Assembly (NCBI RefSeq): GCF_050908995.1 | Contig: NC_135121.1 | Span: forward strand, 8,990,001-9,054,000 | Direction of reading: 5' to 3' | Length of the DNA stretch: 64,000 nucleotides | Origin: Andrena cerasifolii | Lineage: Eukaryota; Arthropoda; Insecta; Hymenoptera; Andrenidae | Shown: one piece after another, positions 56,446 through 64,000 of the stretch | Numbering within the stretch: position 1 is the first letter of the stretch | Layout of the letters: the number at the start of each line of letters is the position of its first letter | Made by a program: the position numbers and the translations under genes | Notes under the pieces: generated by a model | Seen by the model: only the letters and a program-made list of their open reading frames with translations | The model's database searches: none | Told to the model about the DNA's origin: nothing

Positions 56446-58908
56446 ACCGTGGAAGGTGGATTTGTTACGAGCTGCTCGTGAATCCAGGGGACTATGTTCG
56501 TCTGACTGTGATGCGACTCAATCTACTGTGCAGTAGAATTTAGATGAAGTGGTATTAAGATACAGGGTAGACAGTTGTCTGTATATAACGCGACTCAATC
56601 TACTAGCGCAGGGTCGCTGACATATGTATGTACTACTCTTGGTAAAACGGATGCACTTAGAATAATCAATAATTTTGTACTCTTCTCCGCGAAATTTAAA
56701 GCTCCTTTTAAGCTCCTACGCAGTCGAGGTTTCACTTCTAAGCTTCGGTTCTAATATTTATTCCGCTTTATCCTTAAAGAATATTCTCCGTTTTGAAACG
56801 AGGAACTACTAACGCAAGAACAGAATTGACCTAAAAAAAGACTTGCAGTTTGTCAACCCCACAGCACGCATGCATTACTTCGACTGTAATTATCATCGGA
56901 AGAACGGATCTCCTTAGAGCTCCTCCGGGCGAAATCCCTCGTTCGCCGGGAACACTGCCGGCAAATAGATTTTATGACGCTTAAAACGTAATTCGTGTCA
57001 GGGGGAAATTCATTAATTATTCCTGGACGCCTCGGCCTTCATACTCCTCTGATTGCTCTCGCCCTCCAACCCCCTCGCTCGCGCCACTCTGTATTCCATT
57101 TAAACTTCTCCATTTCGTCGATTCTTCGAGAACTCTGCCATCTGGGAAAATAATACCGCGGCGATTATGAGCGCCGGCTGCTCGCTCGAGCGTTGAAAAA
57201 TTGCTTATTTCCTTATGGGAACTTTCGTTGACATCGAGTACGTGAAACCTCTGCTTTCCATTCTTCTATAAGCGGCGCTCGCGGTGGAGAAATAATTTTT
57301 CTAGAGGCAGAGAATTATCCGGAGGTGTGAGTAGTATTGCGTCGCAAGGTAGAAGATGGTCGAGGCCCACTGAGGAGAGGGTTTATACCTCTCCATCGAA
57401 CGCGCCGAGAAGGGCAGGCAATTTTTGTCGCCTATGCTTGTGCGAGTCAGGTTTCGGCCTTCCTGGGAAAAACCCACGGTTTCGGCTAAGGCGCTTTAGA
57501 CGGTAACACCCCCCATATTTTTTAATTCCGCTTTCTGACCGACCAGCGCATCCTTTTTCCAGTTCCGAGTCACTTACTCATGGACCATCGAACCTTCAAC
57601 ACCGTATAACTCTTCCTTCATTCACCATAACCCATAAACACAGTATTATTTTAATAAATTCCTATAGATACCGAATTAAAGTGCAGTTTTGCTTAACGTA
57701 AATCAACATAACGCGGCCTTATTTCATTAATTTGAAATAAGGAAAAGCAAGTGTCAGGCGGCCTTACAACCCGCCAGCTTAACGACGCTTCAACAAGTAG
57801 CGAGTATGGGAAATATTTAGGCATCCGTTAGCGTTCGACAGTGTTTAGTCAGAATCGTGGGAAGGGGAGTCGAAGATAAATTTGTTCCCCTTTTCTATAG
57901 ATCTGCGTGGCGACACGACTGAGCACCAAGAAACTCGCTGGAAGTTTTTACGATGGCTGGCCACTGAATGCTACAGCACATTTTAGAAACGTTTCGCTCT
58001 ATAACTCCAACAGAGTTTCCCTTCAAAACGATGGCTAATCGGCTGAATATTAAGCACCATCGCCTTGGTGCCCACTGGGTCTTTCAACATATTTCCTTAA
58101 TGCGAATTGGCTCGTTGGAGAGCTGGATCCTCTGGGTAAGATTAAGACTGATTAGGGAAAAGCGTGGCAGTCAATGGTTCGATTAACAGCGATCTCCTTT
58201 TAATGAAAGATTAGCAGCGGCTCGCGGAGCGAAAGGGTGGACTACTTTCACTGAATCCACTATTGTCACTGGCTCTACTTTCACCCAATGCCTCGTAATT
58301 GCTCTGGACGTGTTTCACTTTGTGCTCTGCCAATGTCGCCACCGCAGAAACGAGATTCAACATCTCGAAACTCGGTTCTATTAACATCTATGAAGCTCCC
58401 ACATAGTCCAGTAGAAGAAAATAGCAAAATTTACTCGTCGAGAGTATGTTAATTAACAAACTACTTAATGTTTCTTCTCGCGAGAAATCAAAGGTAGATA
58501 CATGTGCTTCGCAACAGTTTACCCTTCTCGATTAAAACGCACGTTGACGACATACATTTGCCTGTCCAGGAACGACACGTAGACGCGAGGACGTAGCATT
58601 CCGAGAAAGATGGTAACGCTAAATGAATTCCTGCATCCGCGGGTAATTAGCCAGCGTAATGATGCAGGGTAGCGGATAGCTGTAGCTACACGTGCAACGA
58701 TAAAAGTAACGTATGCACGGTGCGCGACATTACGGGACACTACATTAACCGGTGCACTCTGGGGAGTGCATTAACGTAATATCAAACGACGCGAGCACGC
58801 GGAGATTACACGGGATTATTAATCCGCGATTTGCAACCAACGCTTCCCGTGATCAACGTTAACTATACATAACGATCCTGGGTAATCTTGTAGGGATACT
58901 ATCCCGAT

Positions 58909-59461
58909 TTAAGGGGTTATTCCTAGTCAGGCAGCCGAAAAGAGGGGAATGTTTGTGAATTTTTTTTGACAAAGCGGTCGCATATATTCTTACAGAACTT
59001 TTTGCGCTTAAAAGAGCAACATTTGAAGAACATTTGGTAATTTTTTCGTAGGAAAATATTTACGTCGAAATCCTGATTTTATTTCTGCAAGAAAAATCAG
59101 GATTTCAAATTTAAATAGCCGTCATTTTGTTTTAAATTAATATTTCGGAAAATTCTCTGCGTCAAGCTGAGGATACATTAATATACTAACGAAATCTTTT
59201 TTGTTTTTTGATTTTAGATAATCTCTGGTTCCGAGTGGCAGTGCTTACCGCAAAATCAAATTCTTAAAAATGCTTCTTGGATGTGGGTTGTTATTTTATT
59301 ATAAATGTCAATATTTTTCTACGAAAAAATTACCAAATGTTCTTTAAATCTTGCTCTTTTAAGGGCAAAAGGTTTTGTAAAAATATACGCTTCGGCTTCT
59401 TCACAAAAAATTCACAAATATTCGCCTCTTTTCGGCCACCTGACTAGGTATAATCCCTTAA
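58909..59461. mobile_element. TTAA foldback element, family E, intact
   Basis: TTAAGGGGTTATTCCTAGTC with AGGCAGCCGAAAAGAGG at the left; inverted CCTCTTTTCGGCCACCTGA then CTAGGTATAATCCCTTAA at the right; arms of about 200 nt pair through ACCAAATGTTCTT- and AAATCCTGATTTT-type blocks. TTAA at both ends. Confidence 0.88.
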
Positions 59462-60339
59462 AATCCACATCTCCCTTCATTCTTAACCTTGGAACAGCGA
59501 ATTGTGAAAACTCTTCCTAGCAAATAGGTGTGCAAAAAGGCACTGAACCTGTCAGATTCAACAATCAAACCAAGAACCACTTGAATCATTAACCTCCCAA
59601 CGCTAGATCACCTGCAATCGCAATATTATCTGTCACATACCGCCTGCATCGCGCGGAAAATGGGCCAAACTGCCCGGAGGAGCTTGAATCGCGAATCTGC
59701 GAGATAATTACAACAGGATTAATCACGAGCCCAAGGACGACCCTTATCTTCGGGACTCTTTCCTCCTCGGACATTCCTCGGCGGTTCTTCTGCCAGATAA
59801 GCGGGTGGATCCCGGCGGGGGTGTTTCCGCGTTCCATTAACGGGCAGGATCGGGGGCAGAAGAAGTGGTGGAAAAAGTCGGAGTAGCCGCTCCTCGAGGA
59901 AAGATCAGCGGGGAGAAAAAGGCGACGACGGCGGCGTGGGGGGGCTGAAGTGAGATCGAATGGGGTGGACAAAAAGCCGCGGGATCGAGGTGATGAAGCT
60001 TTTAAGGCGAGGAAAAAGGGACTGCGGAAGGAGAGGGGCGCCGTGTTCTGCGAAACGATGGAACGAGGAGGCCTGGTCGGCATTGTTTCAGCTTCCGCGT
60101 CTTTCTGTTCAGCGATCCTCAGGGTGGAGACTCCAACAAACAGCCGCTAACTTTGCAGATCAGATTCATCGATAGGGCAGGAAATACAAATGCAATTTCT
60201 CGAGGAAATTAAGTCAAAGCTGAATCTATATTCTCCTTCACTTTCAACATCCTATTATAAATATAACAAATTCATCCCTTCGTAGTCTCGATAGCAAATT
60301 AAGTACCTTCTACCTACAGCGAATTTTAAATCCAATTAA

Positions 60340-60920
60340 ACCAGACCTAACCCGGACCTAGTTGAGTTTAGTTTACCGTGCTGGTGGGGTGGCGTGCTAA
60401 CGTCGGAGGCCACAAAGGGAGGAGCATTTCCTATCGGACTAGCTACACCCTCGAAGGGGAGCCTCCATACCCAACCGGGGAGTTTTACCCCACTCTCGGA
60501 CGGCGACTCGACTTTTTCTGTGGCCCCGGCTGCCTAATTTTGGCCGTATGAAGAGTCGCATCGGCCCTACGCAGTGGGGTTCCCGCTTGTCATGGAGAGC
60601 GTGCCGGCCTAGCCTAGCTTCGAAACAGGAACAAAGCACGTCCCTCAAGCGGTGGCACAGAGTAGGCTGTGTTGCTTCCGCGCGCGTAATTTCAGTACGT
60701 ATCTCTTACGGTGTCCGTCGGTTGTCGAGCGTGACCGTGGTAGATCCTGATCGTCGAGTTTAACCTAAGATCCGGAGATTCCGGAACTGTGACCCTGATT
60801 AAGTTCCCCAGAGATAGAGTACCTGAGAGTTCGCGGTGTCGGTGGGATGACGGATTTGAGCGCGGTGCGGTGCTCCGCGAGGTGTACCCCTTCCTTTCCC
60901 CTATTACGCGGTTTCGCTTC
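60340..60920. other. GC-rich patch of unknown origin
   Basis: About 580 bp of distinctly different composition (GTGGCGTGCTAACGTCGGAG; CAACCGGGGAGTTTTACCCC) between AT-rich flanks. It looks like a transposon or retroelement relic, but I see no termini, tail or reading frame that identifies it. Confidence 0.3.
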
Positions 60921-60938
60921 TACGTCCCCCTAGCGAGA

Positions 60939-60971
60939 GTAACCCAGACGTAACCCAGATGTAACCCAGAC
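60939..60971. repeat. Three tandem 11-bp units
   Basis: GTAACCCAGAC, GTAACCCAGAT, GTAACCCAGAC in direct tandem. Confidence 0.9.
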
Positions 60972-61452
60972 TTCCCCCTTCTGCAGAATTTTTCCATAAA
61001 AGAACATGTCTTAGGTGCCAACAAAAATTGATTATTTGGCTGAGAACCCCTGCTACCCAGCTGCTGTCGAGAGGGAGAGCCATCCCGTGACAAAAGACCG
61101 TGCAAGAAAGCTCCCGTTGTCCCGGTTACTCCTTTTCTTTTCACGTAGCTGGGTTACCTTCATCCCCCGCTCTCTTAGCTTCTTGCTGAAGGGTGGCCGC
61201 CACCGTTTTCGTGGTTTATGTATTCGATAATAGCGCCACGGGGACCCGCCTGTCACGTTTCAGTGCCCCCTTTTTCATCGCCCCCTCGTGCAATTATCGT
61301 TCTTATCTGACGAACGAGCCAAGACCGTGGCTTTCATCATCGGATGATAAGCCGCGTTACGGTTAACGAGGTCGAAAATGAAATTTAACTGTTCGCGAGC
61401 CAAGCAGCTCCAGCCACCCCGCCTGGGTACCCGATCTTTAATCCAATTCGAA

Positions 61453-61689
61453 CTACGAACTGCTAGATTTTAAGGAGGCTGCGCTGCCGCTCGAATAATC
61501 CAGGTCCCGAGAGTTTCTAACGTCTGTCGCGGCACTGGATGTCTTTGACTGCTTGTTGTGCAGGGGCAGAGGAAGGGGAGAAAGCTGGAGCCATCGTTTG
61601 CAGTTTGTATAGAACGAAGCAGATCGCTTTTCAGCAGCTTCCTCAAAGCTGTCTTTTGAGTTTTCAGGGAGACTCGGGGTGCCCTCCAC
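61453..61689 (-). CDS. Candidate coding exon, unassigned (possibly 5' mtd)
   Basis: Following a possible acceptor GCCCCCAG|GTGGAG, a frame of 78 codons reads VEGTPSLPENSKDSFEEAA through KQSKTSSAATDVRNSRDLD and ends in Ser-rich SSSS before TAG. The composition (Ser, Asn, Asp, Lys, few Cys) is protein-like rather than random. It has no ATG, a poor polypyrimidine tract and no clear donor, so it is either an upstream exon of some isoform or chance. Confidence 0.25.
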   Translation of the reverse strand: MEGTPSLPENSKDSFEEAAEKRSASFYTNCKRWLQLSPLPLPLHNKQSKTSSAATDVRNSRDLDYSSGSAASLKSSSS

Positions 61690-61978
61690 CTGGGGGCTTT
61701 CAAATCACGTCCTTATGCTTCTTCGTGGGCTGAGTGTGCTCAGTGATCTTGCGAACGTGGCGAGAGAAGCTCGAGCTGAATGTTATCAGGAATCACTAAT
61801 TGGGAGGTAGAGGCTCTGGGTTAGGTCTCCTCCGCTTTGATTGAGCGAGTTGAATAAAGAAGTAAGAAAAATGATTGAAACATCTCAGCGGTTCCCGATG
61901 ATAACAGGAGTAGTAAAAGTTCCTGGATCCTTCAGGGCGCTAAGGGTCCTAGATAAGTTTACAGTTTAAAGTCCGAGG

Positions 61979-62000
61979 CTTCTGACACTCGTGTCAGAAG
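61979..62000. repeat. Perfect short palindrome
   Basis: CTTCTGACAC, two bases, then GTGTCAGAAG. The arms are perfect 10-mers with a 2-nt spacer, which resembles a dimeric factor site more than a transposon end. Confidence 0.8.
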
Positions 62001-64000
62001 GTCCTCAAACGTTTCGGCATCCCGCGGATGGGATGTCCCAGCCCCAACGATATCGACGCTGCGGAAATCTTGTCAGAGTCCTGACAACCTCAGGAACTTC
62101 TGATATCAAGGTTATTGGAGGATCTCAGAAGTCAGGGGCCGCGGAAAGCCTGTACCTCCCGAAAGCTCCCAAATCCCCGGAACCTCCAGGGGTCTTAAAA
62201 CTTTGCGAATCCCCAGGAATTTCCAAGATTCCAAGATCCTTCGAAGTCACGAAAATCTTCAATACCCTCGACACCTCATAACCTTCCCAAAAATTCATCC
62301 CTAACCCCGCGACGGCCTCGAAGAAGGGATCACATCGTTGCCTCCTGGGGGATTCTAGGAAACCGTTATCGCCACCTGTAATCGATACGCATCTACGGTG
62401 GGTAGTGGTTATTTCGTCCAACTACGTGGATGATCTCGTGGGAGTGGACGAGAGGTAAGAGGCCACAGATTACAAACATTAATCGATCAACGACGCGTAA
62501 GGGAGCGAAATGGGCGGTATAAGCTAGGTCTAATCGGCGAGGGAGCTGAGCAACACTGATTACAGAACGACACTTGGATTATAGGGCAATCATGGCTGTT
62601 CCAGTACCGTTGCGCGGGATAATGGAAAGGATCCGCTGGAATCATGAGCTTCTGGCACACCATTAGATTGGGCGTGAACCGTGTCCCTTCGTCTTACGAC
62701 TTTCTGCAACGGTTCGTGGTTGTTCTTGCTTAAGGGGACGGTCTACTCTCTCGGTCGAAGAATCCGCCACTTTTCGGTGATGCTTTTTATAATGAAGCAT
62801 ACAGCTTCATGAAGCCGCCATCGGCTTTGGATGATATCCGGTTGCGCAACGGTGCTGCTTCCTCGTTGCTCGAGCACAGCCTGCGTTTCCACTCCCTCGA
62901 GCCAGCCTCTCGCCAACGAGTGCCCCGTGGCATCAGAAAATCCAGGAACACAGGGGAGTGAGCAAGACGCTTGCTCGACGAAGGGATTTCTCTCGAGGAT
63001 TCGTGCTTGCGGGGAAAGGAAGTAACGGAGTGGCCTGTCTAAGTTTCTTGTACGCAATCCTAAGTTCCATCGAAGGATACAAATTGCAAACGAATCTGCT
63101 TTTACAGCTTCTATCAACGAAAACGAGGCTCGAGTTGAAAGGGCAAGAACCCTTATGGACTATTTAATAGAACTGTTGTTCCATCGAACGTGGGATTTCT
63201 GTGAGCGTAAGAAGAATTTGGGATTGCTGAATGTGTTGCGATGGCTGCCGGTTTCCACTTCCTTCTTCCTCTTTCGGTGGAATCGGTAGGAGGCGGTGGT
63301 TTCATAGAATTTGAGCGTCGACTGTTTCCCGGCGAAATGTCGCGCCGATTACGCGCGGCCAGCTGAGAAAGTCAGCGTCCATTTGCCAAAGGCACGAGCG
63401 TGTCTGCACGCTCAAGAAAGCATGAGCGTGTTATTATGCAACTCGAGTCAAACTGCCCGTGCAACTTCGCGCGTCCCCAAGTGGGCATGCATTTCATCCT
63501 ACGGCCGAGTGAAACGAGACGAACGCTATGACGTTTCTGCCCGTACCGCCGCTCTGAAGGCGTTTCGGAGAGGACGCCCGTCTGAAGGAGTTACAAGCGT
63601 TGCCATGCCGCGTGGATGGTCCAACCGCGAGCCTAGACTAGGCAGTCATTTACGGCAAGTCAGTGATATGTGAATCTACAGGCAATACATATTCAGATCA
63701 AATGAATACACAGTGTTTAAAATATACGAGTATGTAATCCATGCAGGATCGATTAATTTTAGAGGGTTGTTAGAAACGGAATTTATACTTTATTTCTTAA
63801 ACTTCAAGAATTACTCAACACCAATATGTTTTAGCATCGATATCTTCTACAGTACGCGTTTCGCCTTATAGCTTCCATTTTCTAGCATTCGAATATTTTC
63901 GACACCTAAATCTTGACCGATTTCAATAATTTTTTTTTAAAATACTCGTAAAGGATTCAGCAATAACGGAGCACTGCAATAAAACCCATATTTGTTGGTC

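Larger units (their letters stand above)
53382..64000. other. DNA upstream of the LysM exon, no confirmed gene
   Basis: 10.6 kb probably comprising 5' introns and flank of mtd. The missing mtd start exon(s) should be here or beyond on the minus strand, but I could not identify a phase-0 donor exon with confidence. Holds elements at 53812-54101, 55797-56445 and 58909-59461, a GC-rich patch at about 54.1-55.2 kb, a candidate exon at 61453-61689 and an odd GC-rich patch at about 60.34-60.92 kb. The stretches 56.5-58.9 and 62.3-64.0 kb show nothing nameable. Confidence 0.5.

Noticed and set aside
59589..60083. 164-codon minus-strand open frame
   Set aside because: Pro/Arg/Ser-rich translation of a GC-rich stretch; no motif and no good splice context.
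61991..62281. Pro/Ser/Lys-rich 96-codon plus-strand frame with loosely periodic CCCAGGAA-like DNA
   Set aside because: The periodicity is too loose to define a repeat unit, and the frame lacks splice or family support.

Overview
This is a stretch of arthropod nuclear genome, most likely an insect. The GC and CpG pattern, the MITE-rich introns and the protein flavour make a hymenopteran (ant, bee or wasp) my best guess, but that is inference. Genes are interrupted by GT-AG introns, so most open frames longer than 60 codons are chance. By reading splice sites and protein families together I could assemble three genes.

(1) 752-2784, minus: a complete two-exon polypeptide N-acetylgalactosaminyltransferase of the GALNT10 type (611 aa, Golgi, mucin-type O-glycosylation). 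(2) 3743-5176, plus: six exons of a peroxisomal FMN-dependent 2-hydroxyacid oxidase (HAO/glycolate oxidase family). About the first 100 residues are missing, and no exon for them lies between this gene and the divergent GALNT gene. (3) 13585-53381, minus: the main occupant, the insect OXR1/NCOA7-type gene (Drosophila mustard, mtd). Twelve coding exons join with perfect phase into 876 codons: LysM, GRAM-like region, acidic/serine-rich linker, conserved OXR1 core and C-terminal TLDc domain. Its first coding exon(s) lie upstream of 53381, in or beyond the window. A phase-compatible alternative first exon at 46782-46969 would make a short isoform lacking LysM and GRAM.

Layout: 1-751 GALNT 3' flank; 2785-3742 divergent intergenic DNA holding a 420-bp foldback element with five CACGTG boxes; 5177-13584 noncoding DNA between the HAO end and the mtd stop, rich in microsatellites and probably including a long mtd 3'UTR; 13585-53381 mtd, with one 22-kb intron (15755-37869) between the core exons and the TLDc exons; 53382-64000 upstream DNA without a convincing exon, with a GC-rich patch at about 54.1-55.2 kb.

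The strongest non-genic signal is a dense population of foldback/MITE elements. At least nine carry TTAA at one or both ends with TTAAGGG-like or TTAAC-like termini. One is a 649-bp element whose interior is a degenerate tandem array, one is a hAT-type MITE with a perfect 8-bp target duplication nested inside another foldback, and two TTAA elements abut and share one TTAA. No tRNA, rRNA, CRISPR array or intact autonomous transposase was seen.
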